This document shows positions 56,164 through 64,000 of a stretch of 64,000 nucleotides of DNA, piece after piece. The first letter of the stretch is position 1; every line of letters starts with the position of its first letter. The stretch is from an uncultured Actinomycetes bacterium (lineage in GTDB: Bacteria > Actinomycetota > Actinomycetes > S36-B12 > UBA10799): contig CAMPEQ010000011.1 in NCBI GenBank assembly GCA_946803585.1, forward strand, positions 1 to 64,000, read 5' to 3'. The notes beneath the pieces are model-generated. The model worked only from the letters and a program-made list of their open reading frames with translations. It was not told the DNA's origin and searched no databases. A program made the translations under genes and the position numbers.

Positions 56164-58083
56164 CTAGATCTCGATTCGTTCGCCATCCTGGATGGGTCCC
56201 GATGGTGTCGACTTCTGAACCTGAAGCAAGAACTCGTAGTTGCTCTTTGTCTCGCGCAACTTGGTCAGCAGCAACTCAATCGCCTGCTGGGTGTCAAGCG
56301 CGTGCAGAACCCGACGAAGATTCCAGGTGATCTTTAGCTCATCCGGGGCCAACAGGAGTTCTTCCTTACGAGTACCGGAAGAATCGACGTCGACAGCTGG
56401 GAAGATGCGCTTATCAGCCAGACGCCGATCGAGTTTGAGCTCCATATTTCCCGTGCCCTTGAACTCCTCGAAGATGACCTCATCCATTCGCGATCCAGTC
56501 TCAACGAGCGCTGTGGCAAGAATCGTCAGCGAGCCGCCGTCTTCGATATTGCGCGCAGCACCGAAGAACTTCTTTGGCGGGAACAGCGCGGTCGAGTCGA
56601 CACCACCGGAGAGGATTCGGCCACTCGCTGGGGCAGCCAAGTTGTAGGCCCGACCCAAACGCGTCATTGAGTCCAGCAACACGACGACGTCATGGCCTAG
56701 CTCGACGAGTCGCTTTGCCCGCTCGATAGCGAGTTCAGCAACGATCGTGTGGTCCTCGGCTGGCCGGTCGAAGGTCGAGGCGATGACCTCACCCTTCACA
56801 GAGCGCTGCATGTCGGTGACCTCTTCTGGCCGCTCGTCAACGAGGACGACCATGAGGTGACATTCCGGATTGTTCTCAGTGATCGAGTTGGCAATCCGTT
56901 GAAGCACCATCGTCTTACCGGCCTTCGGCGGCGAGACAATCAGCCCACGCTGACCCTTACCGATCGGGGCAACTAGATCAATGACGCGGGCGGTCATGTT
57001 GTGTGGCTCAGATTCGCTGGACAGTCGTAGGCGCTCTTGCGGGTACAGCGGCGTCAGCTTGCCAAACTCAACACGGCTCTTCGACGTGTCTGGCTCGGCA
57101 CCATTAACGCTCTCAATCCGAACGAGAGGGTTGAACTTCTGACGGTTCTCGCCCTCACGCGGCTGTCGAACTGCTCCGGTGACTGCATCGCCCTTGCGAA
57201 GTCCATGTCGACGAACCATCGAAAGCGAGACGTAGACATCGTTGGGTCCAGGTAGGTAGCCCGACGTACGAACGAACGCGTAGTTGTCCAGGACGTCAAG
57301 GATCCCGGCCACGGGCAGTAATACGTCATCCTCTGTGACCTCGGTGTCCTCCATCCCGTCCCGGCGCGGACGGCCATCGCGATAGCGATCACGATCACGG
57401 CCCCGACGGCGACGGCGATTGTTGTTATTGCGACCACCACGGTCATCATCGTCGTCGCGCGGACCGTTGTTCCGGTTGTTGTCCCGGTTTCGGTCGCGGT
57501 TGTTATCCCGATTGCTATCTCGGTTGCCATCCCGATTCCGGTCGCGGTTGTTGTCCCGATTGTTGTCGCGATTGCTGTCCCGATTGCTGTCCCGGTTGTT
57601 GTCGCGGTTGCTATCCCGATTGTTGTTGCGGTTGCGATTGTTGCGGTTGCGATTGTTATCTCCGCCGTTGTTGTCGCCACCGTCACGATCACCCGAATTG
57701 TCCCGGTCACCACGGTCACCGGAGCTGTCCCGGTCGCTACGTTCGTTGTTGCTTTGCTCTGAGCGTCGAGCAGATTGCGCGTTACCCTCACCGGCGTCAT
57801 TCGACGACCCCGAGTCAGTTCGGTCTACCTGCGCAGTAGCAGGCTTGTCGCTGCCAGCGCTGGCCGAACTGGCCTTCTCCGAAGCGCCAGCGGCAGAACC
57901 GCCTGACTGCTTTGCTTTGATGGCGGAGACGAGCTCGCCTTTGCGCATCCCGGAAGCCCCAGAGATTCCCATGGAACCCGCGAGCTTCTTCAGTTCGGGC
58001 AGCAGCATGGTCGACAGACCGCCGCTCTTCTTGCCGGAGTCGCTCTTAGGTGCATCCTGTGCGACAGCAGTAGTTTCAGTCAC
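56164..58083 (-). CDS. rho: Transcription termination factor Rho with disordered N-terminal insertion
   Basis: A hexameric RNA helicase of 639 residues. Residues ~20-60 form the Rho-N SAP-like domain (TMLLPELKKLAGSMGISG), residues ~61-245 are a low-complexity insertion (Ser/Asn/Arg/Asp-rich), residues ~250-330 the RNA-binding OB fold, and the ATPase has GLIVSPPKAGKTMVLQRIANS near residue 375 (P-loop) plus GRAYNLAAPASGRILSGGVD near residue 485. The insertion contains twelve NRDX tetrapeptides in a row. Such insertions are known in actinobacterial Rho and widen RNA use. GTG 58083 is the family start; the AAAGGA upstream lies in a small hairpin. Confidence 0.95.
   Translation of the reverse strand: MTETTAVAQDAPKSDSGKKSGGLSTMLLPELKKLAGSMGISGASGMRKGELVSAIKAKQSGGSAAGASEKASSASAGSDKPATAQVDRTDSGSSNDAGEGNAQSARRSEQSNNERSDRDSSGDRGDRDNSGDRDGGDNNGGDNNRNRNNRNRNNNRDSNRDNNRDSNRDSNRDNNRDNNRDRNRDGNRDSNRDNNRDRNRDNNRNNGPRDDDDDRGGRNNNNRRRRRGRDRDRYRDGRPRRDGMEDTEVTEDDVLLPVAGILDVLDNYAFVRTSGYLPGPNDVYVSLSMVRRHGLRKGDAVTGAVRQPREGENRQKFNPLVRIESVNGAEPDTSKSRVEFGKLTPLYPQERLRLSSESEPHNMTARVIDLVAPIGKGQRGLIVSPPKAGKTMVLQRIANSITENNPECHLMVVLVDERPEEVTDMQRSVKGEVIASTFDRPAEDHTIVAELAIERAKRLVELGHDVVVLLDSMTRLGRAYNLAAPASGRILSGGVDSTALFPPKKFFGAARNIEDGGSLTILATALVETGSRMDEVIFEEFKGTGNMELKLDRRLADKRIFPAVDVDSSGTRKEELLLAPDELKITWNLRRVLHALDTQQAIELLLTKLRETKSNYEFLLQVQKSTPSGPIQDGERIEI
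57478..57621. repeat. 12-bp in-frame tandem repeats in rho (12 units)
   Basis: Codes for twelve successive NRDX tetrapeptides (X = N, S, R or G), residues 155-202 of Rho. The DNA unit is 12 bp, so unit number can change without a frameshift. Flanked by more N/R/D-rich sequence. Confidence 0.85.
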
Positions 58084-58463
58084 GTTATTTCGTTCGTCCT
58101 TTCGGGACGGGTGGCGCGCTGATCAGACAGCACGCGTGCTTTCCTCCCCGCCACAGACAGCGAAGAGGTTGTGGTTTTCACTTAGACCTCTCGAACCATG
58201 ATCATTCATTTTTTGGCCTTGTGGGCCGCAATGACGCTTCACACGATTTCGAGAAGAGTTTGCTCTCAACATCCGAGAGTTATGGATCCCGGTTCAGAAT
58301 GTTCAAATCCGCTTCCGCTAGAGGCGGTGTGAATTGGTTCCGGCGACCGGTTGAGCAGCATGAGCGTATCACTGACTGGGGCCGCTGGAAAGCGAACGCT
58401 CCGGATATCTAGATTCCTTACCTCGGCGTAAATGAGCTCTGCCCAGCTCGATACACCGCGTCG
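58084..58463. other. Rho leader and thrB-rho intergenic region
   Basis: 380 bp without a supported gene. On the minus strand it holds the end of thrB and a long rho leader. Hairpins seen: CGTCC 58095-58099 / GGACG 58105-58109, whose stem includes the AAGGA sequence before rho GTG, and GTGGCG 58111-58116 / CGCCAC 58149-58154. Rho genes are often autoregulated through such leaders. Confidence 0.55.
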
Positions 58464-59453
58464 CTACCGCTCACCGAGGGCCACCGCGCCGACAACATCC
58501 ACTTCCACGCCCACTACCTCGAACTCAGCGGCAGCCAGATCTGGGTGCTGCGCCACCTGCGCGCCAACCAGCGCGGCGACTGCGGTCCGGTCGAGACTTG
58601 TCCCGGCGACACCCAGGGCGATCACGGTGGGACCTGCGCCGGAGATCATCGACGGAATCCCCTCACTACGCAGCTCCGTCATCAAAGCATGCGCTTGCGG
58701 ATAGGCGAACCTGCGGAAGTCCTGGTGCAGGACATCATGTGTGGCGCGCATCAGAAGGTCGAGATTGGTTGTCAGCGCCGGAACAAGTAGCGCCGTTCGG
58801 GCGCCATTTGCAGCGGCTACCGGGTGAGGGACCGTAGCGGGCAGTAGCCCGCGAGCTTGTTCTGTTGCTAAGGGCTGAGACGGGACCGCCACGACGGGTT
58901 GGATCTGGGAGTTCGGAACGAACCGCGCAACCTCAACCCGGCCTTTCTCACGCGCAGCACCCATCCCAGTTCCAGAACCAGCTTCTTGGTCTGAGGAGGT
59001 CCACGCGATCGTGAGACCGCCAAATATGGCCGGGGCAACGTTATCTGGGTGCCCTTCGAGCTCTGTCGCAATCTCAAGCATCCGTGCGTCGGCAAGTAAT
59101 CGCTGTCCGTCGCTTACAAGCTCGCGAGCAAGCGCCAACCCGCCCACAATGGCAGCCGAGGAGGACCCCAAACCGCGGCCGTGCGGTATCCGGTTGTGGC
59201 AGGTCAGCCGCAAACCCGGTAACTCAAGACCAGCCTCCTGAAACCCCCGCGCCATAGACCGGACAACCAGGTGCGAATCATCGAGTGGGACGGTATCGGC
59301 GCCTTCGCCAGTAACAACAATCTCTAACGCCGAGGTCTCCAGCAGCTCCGCGCTCAGCTCGTCATATAAAGCAAGCGCGAGTCCAGCGCAGTCGTAACCA
59401 GGGCCGAGATTTGCACTAGTCGCCGGTACCCGTACCTGTACCCGAGTGCTCAC
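58464..59453 (-). CDS. thrB: Homoserine kinase
   Basis: A GHMP kinase of 329 residues making O-phosphohomoserine. Motif 1 is [25 protein letters not shown], the ATP loop is [20 protein letters not shown] near residue 95, and the C-terminal motif is [11 protein letters not shown] near residue 285. GTG start overlaps the thrC stop by four bases, so the genes are coupled. It precedes rho, as in mycobacteria. Confidence 0.95.
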   Translation of the reverse strand: MSTRVQVRVPATSANLGPGYDCAGLALALYDELSAELLETSALEIVVTGEGADTVPLDDSHLVVRSMARGFQEAGLELPGLRLTCHNRIPHGRGLGSSSAAIVGGLALARELVSDGQRLLADARMLEIATELEGHPDNVAPAIFGGLTIAWTSSDQEAGSGTGMGAAREKGRVEVARFVPNSQIQPVVAVPSQPLATEQARGLLPATVPHPVAAANGARTALLVPALTTNLDLLMRATHDVLHQDFRRFAYPQAHALMTELRSEGIPSMISGAGPTVIALGVAGTSLDRTAVAALVGAQVAQHPDLAAAEFEVVGVEVDVVGAVALGER

Positions 59454-60523
59454 GCGAGGCCAAGCTGGCGAGCAGCCTCCACCGCGTCAGCGCCGATTCG
59501 TGTGGGGTTAGGTGCACCAGAGATCGCCCACTGGGGATCTTTCAGACCATTACCGGTAACGGTGCAGACAACCGTCTGACCCGAGTCGAGTTCTCCGGCA
59601 GCGTGCTTCTTGAGCAGTCCTGCAACGCTAGCCGCGCTTGCTGGCTCAACGAAGACACCCTCTTTTGCTGCCAGCATCCGATAGGCGGACAGGATCTCGC
59701 GATCGGTCACCGCCTCAATCACGCCGCCAGACTCCTGTCGAGCTGCGATCGCCTGATCCCACGACGCGGGATTTCCGATGCGGATTGCCGTTGCGATGGT
59801 CGATGGACGCTTGACAGGGGCGTTGAGAACAATGGGTGCAGATCCGGCGGCCTGAAATCCCCACATCTGCGGTCGACTCGCAGCCATTCCATCTGCTGCG
59901 TACTCGCTGTAGCCCTTCCAATATGCGGTGATATTCCCGGCGTTACCCACCGGCAAGCAGTGGACATCGGGGGCATGATCAAGCTGATCAACGATCTCAA
60001 AAGCCGCTGTCTTCTGCCCTTCGATCCGGGCGGGATTGACGCTGTTGACCAGCGATACCGGGTAGAGCTCGGACAGATCCCGCGCCAAGACCAGGCAGTC
60101 ATCAAAATTGCCGTCCACCTGCAGCAACTTTGCGCCGTGGACGAGGGCCTGGGCGAGTTTGCCCATCGCAATCTTGCCGTCTGGAACCAGTACGGCGCAG
60201 ACCATTCCCGCTCGCACCGCGTATGCGGCGGCTGAAGCCGAGGTATTTCCAGTCGAAGCACAGATAACAGCTTTGGATCCCTCGCCGGCGGCCACTGAGA
60301 TCGCCATCGTCATGCCACGGTCCTTAAAGGAACCAGTCGGGTTGACGCCCTCCACCTTGATCCAGACATCGCAACCGGTGATCTCGCTGAGCCGTTGACC
60401 ACGAACCAGCGGGGTCCCGCCCTCGCGCAGAGTCACGATCGGCATATCGTCGGTAATCGGCAACCGATCGCGGTACTCGTGCATGATCCCGCGCCAGACG
60501 TGGGCACCCTGGAGATTGCTCAT
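59450..60523 (-). CDS. thrC: Threonine synthase
   Basis: A PLP enzyme of 357 residues converting O-phosphohomoserine to threonine. The PLP lysine lies in [17 protein letters not shown] near residue 65; [17 protein letters not shown] near residue 90 and [16 protein letters not shown] near residue 190 are the phosphate-binding loops. Overlaps hom by four bases (ATGA) and thrB by four bases. Confidence 0.95.
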   Translation of the reverse strand: MSNLQGAHVWRGIMHEYRDRLPITDDMPIVTLREGGTPLVRGQRLSEITGCDVWIKVEGVNPTGSFKDRGMTMAISVAAGEGSKAVICASTGNTSASAAAYAVRAGMVCAVLVPDGKIAMGKLAQALVHGAKLLQVDGNFDDCLVLARDLSELYPVSLVNSVNPARIEGQKTAAFEIVDQLDHAPDVHCLPVGNAGNITAYWKGYSEYAADGMAASRPQMWGFQAAGSAPIVLNAPVKRPSTIATAIRIGNPASWDQAIAARQESGGVIEAVTDREILSAYRMLAAKEGVFVEPASAASVAGLLKKHAAGELDSGQTVVCTVTGNGLKDPQWAISGAPNPTRIGADAVEAARQLGLA

Positions 60524-61809
60524 GACCCGCTCTCACCTTCAACTCGCGTGACCCCGGCAACCCGGTTCACTACTTCTAAGGATCGCAGTGCATCCACTGT
60601 CGCCGACAAGTCGGATTCGGTCGCGATGTGAGTCCGAATGACCAGGATTGCTCCTTCGGCAGTCTGGTCTTGGCGGACAGTCTGAATCGAGACCCCATTG
60701 TCGGCGAATACGTTCGCTAGCGCAGCCAAGACTCCTGGCCTATCCGCGACATCAACCGAGACGGTATAGCGGGTCTTGGACTCCCCAACTGGTCGCACGG
60801 ACAGGTCCGCATATGGCGCAGGTCGATGCGAGCTCGTGTCGCTGAACCGGTTACGGGCGGCGGCAACCACGTCGCCCAATACCGCGCTCGCGGTCGGTTG
60901 ACCACCGGCTCCACGACCGTAGAACATCATCTCGCCAGCTGCCTCGGCCTCAACAAAGACAGCGTTGAAGGCATCGCGCACACTCGCGAGCGGGTGGGTT
61001 CTCGGGACCATCGCCGGGTGAACCCGAGCAATCACGCCCGTGTAGTCGTCGGTGAGCTCAACGACGGCGAGCAGTTTGATGACAAAGCCCATCTCCCGCG
61101 CGGACTCGATATCAGCCTTGGTGACCTCGGTGATTCCCTCGCAGTAGACGTCCTCGAGGGTGACATTCGTGTGAAACGCCAGCGTCGCCAGGATCGCAGC
61201 CTTCGCGGCAGAATCCTCACCACCGACGTCGGCAGTGGGATCGGCTTCGGCATATCCAAGGCGCTGAGCCTCGGCGAGCACCTCATCGTAAGAGGCATCC
61301 TGCTCGTCCATCTTGGTGAGCATGTAGTTGGTCGTACCGTTGACGATGCCTAGCACCCTGGTGATCCGGTCTCCGGCCAGGCTCTCGCGTAGTGGTCGAA
61401 GTAGTGGGATCGCGCCAGCAACTGCAGCTTCGTAGAACAAGTCCACCCGAGCGCTGTCGGCTGCCTCGGCGAGTTCCGCCCCGTGAGTGGCCATTAGCGC
61501 CTTATTCGCCGTGACCACGCTCGCGCCGTTGGCGATCGCGAGTTCGATGAGTTCGCGGGTAGGTTCGATTCCGCCCATGAGCTCGATCACCACATCGATA
61601 TCGCCCCGGGTGACGAGTGCGCGCGGATCGTCGGTGAGTAGCTCTCGGGGGATCCCGGGACGATCGCGGCCTAGATCGCGCACGGCAACACCGACGAGTT
61701 CGAGCGGTTCACCAGATCGAGCCGCGAAATCGGCTACCCCCTCCTGCAGTAAGCGAGCAACTTGAGTACCGACCACACCACCACCGAGCAGAGCTACCTT
61801 CACAGACAC
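60520..61809 (-). CDS. hom: Homoserine dehydrogenase with ACT domain
   Basis: Reduces aspartate semialdehyde to homoserine. The 429-residue protein has [18 protein letters not shown] (NAD(P) site), [20 protein letters not shown] near residue 100, and [19 protein letters not shown] near residue 135. A C-terminal ACT domain ([30 protein letters not shown]) likely binds threonine for feedback control. A second GTG two codons after 61809 is possible. First of the overlapping hom-thrC-thrB operon. Confidence 0.95.
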   Translation of the reverse strand: MSVKVALLGGGVVGTQVARLLQEGVADFAARSGEPLELVGVAVRDLGRDRPGIPRELLTDDPRALVTRGDIDVVIELMGGIEPTRELIELAIANGASVVTANKALMATHGAELAEAADSARVDLFYEAAVAGAIPLLRPLRESLAGDRITRVLGIVNGTTNYMLTKMDEQDASYDEVLAEAQRLGYAEADPTADVGGEDSAAKAAILATLAFHTNVTLEDVYCEGITEVTKADIESAREMGFVIKLLAVVELTDDYTGVIARVHPAMVPRTHPLASVRDAFNAVFVEAEAAGEMMFYGRGAGGQPTASAVLGDVVAAARNRFSDTSSHRPAPYADLSVRPVGESKTRYTVSVDVADRPGVLAALANVFADNGVSIQTVRQDQTAEGAILVIRTHIATESDLSATVDALRSLEVVNRVAGVTRVEGESGS

Positions 61810-61881
61810 AGTGTTTCACGTCGTGCCACCGCGCGCCCACACACGGCGACAGTCCCTAGCCCTAGAGCTGCCGGTACAGGC

Positions 61882-63303
61882 CTAGCCCTCGTCTGTTGCG
61901 AAGAGATCGTCGTAGGTTTCCCGTCGGATTAGGGTGTCGACTTGTCCGTCCCGAACGGCAATAACCGGTGGGCGCAATACGAGGTTGTAGTTCGATGCCA
62001 TCGATCGGTTGTAGGCGCCCGTTGCAGCGACAGCAACGAGGTCTCCGGCGGTGATATCGCTAGGAAGCCAAGCGTCGCTGACCACAATGTCACCGCTCTC
62101 ACAGTGCTTACCTACGACCCGACAGAGCGCCAAGGGAGCATCCGAGACCCTCGAGGCCAACGTCACAGTGTACTCAGCGTCGTACAGCGCCGTGCGGATG
62201 TTGTCGCTCATTCCGCCGTCGACTGAGACATAAGTTCGAACACCTCCGGTATCGAGGGCGATTGGCTTGACCGTTCCGACCGTGTAGACGGTGATCGTGC
62301 TTGGCCCAACGAGGGCTCGGCCGGGTTCGAACGCCAAATGTGGAATCGCCAGATCGAGTCCCGCGCACTTGCGCGTCACCATGTCGCGAAGCGCTACCGC
62401 CATCTCGTTAACTGTTGGCGGCTCGTCAGCGCTGACGTACTTGATGCCCAAGCCGCCGCCGAGGTTCAGCAGCGGGAGCTGCACCCCGTGCTCATCCCGG
62501 ATCGCGGCCAACAGCTTGACGAGACGCTCGGCAGCAATCTCAAAACCACTCTCGACGAAGATCTGTGAACCGATATGACTGTGTAGACCTGCGAGGTCAA
62601 GTTGGTCAGGAAGTGCGAGAACCCGCGCGACTGCCTCTGCCGCGTCACCGGTGGCTAGCGAGAAGCCGAACTTCTGATCCTCGTGAGCGGTCGCGATGAA
62701 CTCGTGGGTGTGTGCCTCAACTCCGACCGTGACCCGGATCAGAACGCGTTGGCGAATCCCCAGTTCCCGGGCGATGAATGCGACGCGGGCGATCTCCTCA
62801 AAGGAGTCCAGGACGATGTATCCGACTCCAGCGTTCAATGCAGTCGCGAGCTCATCTTCACTCTTGTTGTTTCCGTGCATTAGCAGGTCAGAAGGGTCCA
62901 CTCCGGCACGCAAAGCGCAAGCGAGCTCACCACCGGTGCACACGTCAATTCGCAGACCTTCTTCTGTCACCCAGCGCGCAAACTTGGTCGACAAGAATGC
63001 CTTAGCGGCGTAATACACCGAGGCAGGTGCGGCCGGGTCATCGAAGGCGACCTGGTAATCACGCATTCGGCCTCGAACGTCGACTTCATCCATCACGAAG
63101 ACCGGCGTACCGAACTCTGAAGCGATATCCCTGACATCGCAGTCGCCAACGTGAATCGCGCCGGACTTTAGATCGCGTTGGGCGGTCTTCGGCCAGATCG
63201 CTGAATCAAGTGCCAACGCCGCCGCCACGTCGTTCGGACGACTGGGTGCTCCGACGGGGTGATTACCGTCGCCGTGCCGGGGCCCGGCTGGATGTGCGCG
63301 CAT
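61882..63303 (-). CDS. lysA: Diaminopimelate decarboxylase
   Basis: Last step of lysine synthesis, 473 residues, PLP alanine-racemase fold. The PLP lysine is in SVYYAAKAFLSTKFA near residue 85; HSHIGSQI, LLNLGGGLGIKY and AFEPGRALVGPS are the other PLP and substrate motifs; CESGDIV near residue 405 supplies the Cys that completes the neighbouring active site. ATG 63303 has TAGCCT eight bases upstream. Between argS and hom, as in mycobacteria. Confidence 0.95.
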   Translation of the reverse strand: MRAHPAGPRHGDGNHPVGAPSRPNDVAAALALDSAIWPKTAQRDLKSGAIHVGDCDVRDIASEFGTPVFVMDEVDVRGRMRDYQVAFDDPAAPASVYYAAKAFLSTKFARWVTEEGLRIDVCTGGELACALRAGVDPSDLLMHGNNKSEDELATALNAGVGYIVLDSFEEIARVAFIARELGIRQRVLIRVTVGVEAHTHEFIATAHEDQKFGFSLATGDAAEAVARVLALPDQLDLAGLHSHIGSQIFVESGFEIAAERLVKLLAAIRDEHGVQLPLLNLGGGLGIKYVSADEPPTVNEMAVALRDMVTRKCAGLDLAIPHLAFEPGRALVGPSTITVYTVGTVKPIALDTGGVRTYVSVDGGMSDNIRTALYDAEYTVTLASRVSDAPLALCRVVGKHCESGDIVVSDAWLPSDITAGDLVAVAATGAYNRSMASNYNLVLRPPVIAVRDGQVDTLIRRETYDDLFATDEG

Positions 63304-63311
63304 GGTGCAAG

Positions 63312-63317
63312 AGGCTA
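63312..63317 (-). promoter_or_regulatory. Candidate -10 element for leaderless lysA
   Basis: TAGCCT on the minus strand, eight bases before ATG 63303, within the 24-bp gap after argS. Confidence 0.35.
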
Positions 63318-63327
63318 CCCGTCCCCG

Positions 63328-64000
63328 CTACATCTTGGTTGGGGCGGAGACACCGAGCAAGGTCAAACCGTTGAAGAGGGTTTGCCGAGTCGCCGCGCAG
63401 AGCCAGAGTCGCGAGATGTGAATCGCTTCGAGTGGTTCATCACCTCGAGGTAAGACGCGGCATCCGTCGTAGAAGCGGTGGTAGCCCGCCCCTAACTGTT
63501 CGAGGTACCGTGCAACCCGATGTGGCTCACGCAGTTCGGCAGCTGTCGCGATCACCCTCGGGAACTCGGCGAGCAATCGCAGTAGATCACCTTCTCGCTC
63601 GTCGACCAGAAGTGCTGGATCGAAGGCAATGTCGCTGTGTCGCCAATCGATCCCCACTGCCTCGGCATTGCGCAAGACCGAACTGATCCGCGCGTGGGCG
63701 TACTGGACGTAGTAAACGGGGTTGTCGTTGCTTCGCTTAACCAAGAGCCCCAGATCTAGCGTGAGCGGTGAATCAGCCGGGTAGCGAATCAGGGTATAGC
63801 GGGCGGCATCGACTCCGACCTCATCGATCAGATCGGTAAGGGCAACGATCTCGCCGGCGCGTTTGGAGAGCTTCACCTCTTGGCCGTCTCGCATGGTCTT
63901 CACCATCTGACCGATGAGGATCTCGATGGAGACCGACGGATCGTCACCGGCACATGCGGCTACCGCTCGGAGCCTATTGACGTAGCCATGGTGATCCGCG
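63328..64000 (-). CDS. argS: Arginyl-tRNA synthetase, C-terminal part (5' end outside the window)
   Basis: The frame stays open to base 64000, so about 224 C-terminal residues are visible. The segment [13 protein letters not shown] is the conserved ArgRS Rossmann region, [11 protein letters not shown] stands for the KMSKS-type loop, and the anticodon-binding domain follows with [20 protein letters not shown] and ending [24 protein letters not shown]. Immediately upstream of lysA, as in mycobacteria. Confidence 0.94.
   Translation of the reverse strand, partial: ADHHGYVNRLRAVAACAGDDPSVSIEILIGQMVKTMRDGQEVKLSKRAGEIVALTDLIDEVGVDAARYTLIRYPADSPLTLDLGLLVKRSNDNPVYYVQYAHARISSVLRNAEAVGIDWRHSDIAFDPALLVDEREGDLLRLLAEFPRVIATAAELREPHRVARYLEQLGAGYHRFYDGCRVLPRGDEPLEAIHISRLWLCAATRQTLFNGLTLLGVSAPTKM

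Noticed and set aside
57419-58201. Long plus-strand open frame opposite rho, coding a Leu/Ser/Arg repeat protein
   Set aside because: It is the antisense shadow of the N/R/D repeats in rho; repeat-rich coding often opens the opposite frame. No ribosome site or domain.

Overview
The window is a contiguous piece of an actinobacterial (Actinomycetota) chromosome with moderately high G+C by eye. Lineage markers are a WhiB-type regulator, a ClpS/DUF2017 pair, the Mec-CysO-CysM cysteine route, a Rho with a long disordered insertion, a DUF3039 protein, and many starts that look leaderless. Gene order matches, in reverse, the Mycobacterium tuberculosis block argS-lysA-hom-thrC-thrB-rho-rpmE-prfA-prmC-sua5-wecA-atp operon-(cobalamin adenosyltransferase)-murA ... 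clpS-DUF2017-mec-cysO-cysM-murI-(Rv1339-like hydrolase)-rph-rdgB (Rv1292 to Rv1341). I do not assign an order or genus. No tRNA, rRNA, CRISPR array, insertion sequence or phage gene was seen. The first and last genes run off the window.

Layout. 1-5.7 kb: cell-surface and envelope genes (PKD/beta-helix surface protein, CDP-alcohol phosphatidyltransferase, degenerate cytidylyltransferase-like protein, membrane-anchored glycerophosphodiesterase-like protein, glycosyltransferase, secreted transglycosylase behind a leader that can fold two ways). 5.7-13.2 kb: the conserved rdgB-rph-MBL-murI and cysM-cysO-mec / DUF2017-clpS blocks, with an ApbE-like gene and a lipoprotein between them. 13.3-22.7 kb: a long class V aminotransferase, a secreted GH18 protein, a secreted PBP4-type DD-peptidase, an acyl-CoA dehydrogenase, small membrane/coiled-coil proteins and a WhiB3/WhiD-like regulator. 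22.8-27.7 kb: an ethylmalonyl-CoA-mutase-like B12 enzyme, 3-hydroxybutyryl-CoA dehydrogenase, MurA with the fosfomycin-insensitive Asp, and a cobalamin adenosyltransferase. 27.7-36.8 kb: the complete F1Fo ATP synthase operon (atpB-E-F-H-A-G-D-C, reverse strand) with two AtpI/AtpZ-like genes and WecA. 36.9-41.1 kb: glyA, sua5, prmC, prfA, rpmE.

41.2-56 kb is an accessory island inserted between rho and rpmE, which are adjacent in Mycobacterium. It has a methyltransferase, an encapsulin with its DyP peroxidase cargo, and a dense amine-catabolism cluster: GABA aminotransferase, flavin amine oxidase, an ATP-grasp ligase, a NylB-like serine amidase, an APC permease, a GNAT acetyltransferase, a copper amine oxidase and an aminobutyraldehyde-type dehydrogenase. 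Together these could form a non-homologous counterpart of the gamma-glutamyl-putrescine (Puu) pathway, in which ligase, oxidase, dehydrogenase, amidase, transaminase and permease are all present but the ligase and amidase come from other families. This is the most interesting candidate system in the window. 56-64 kb: rho, then thrB-thrC-hom (overlapping), lysA and the 3' part of argS.
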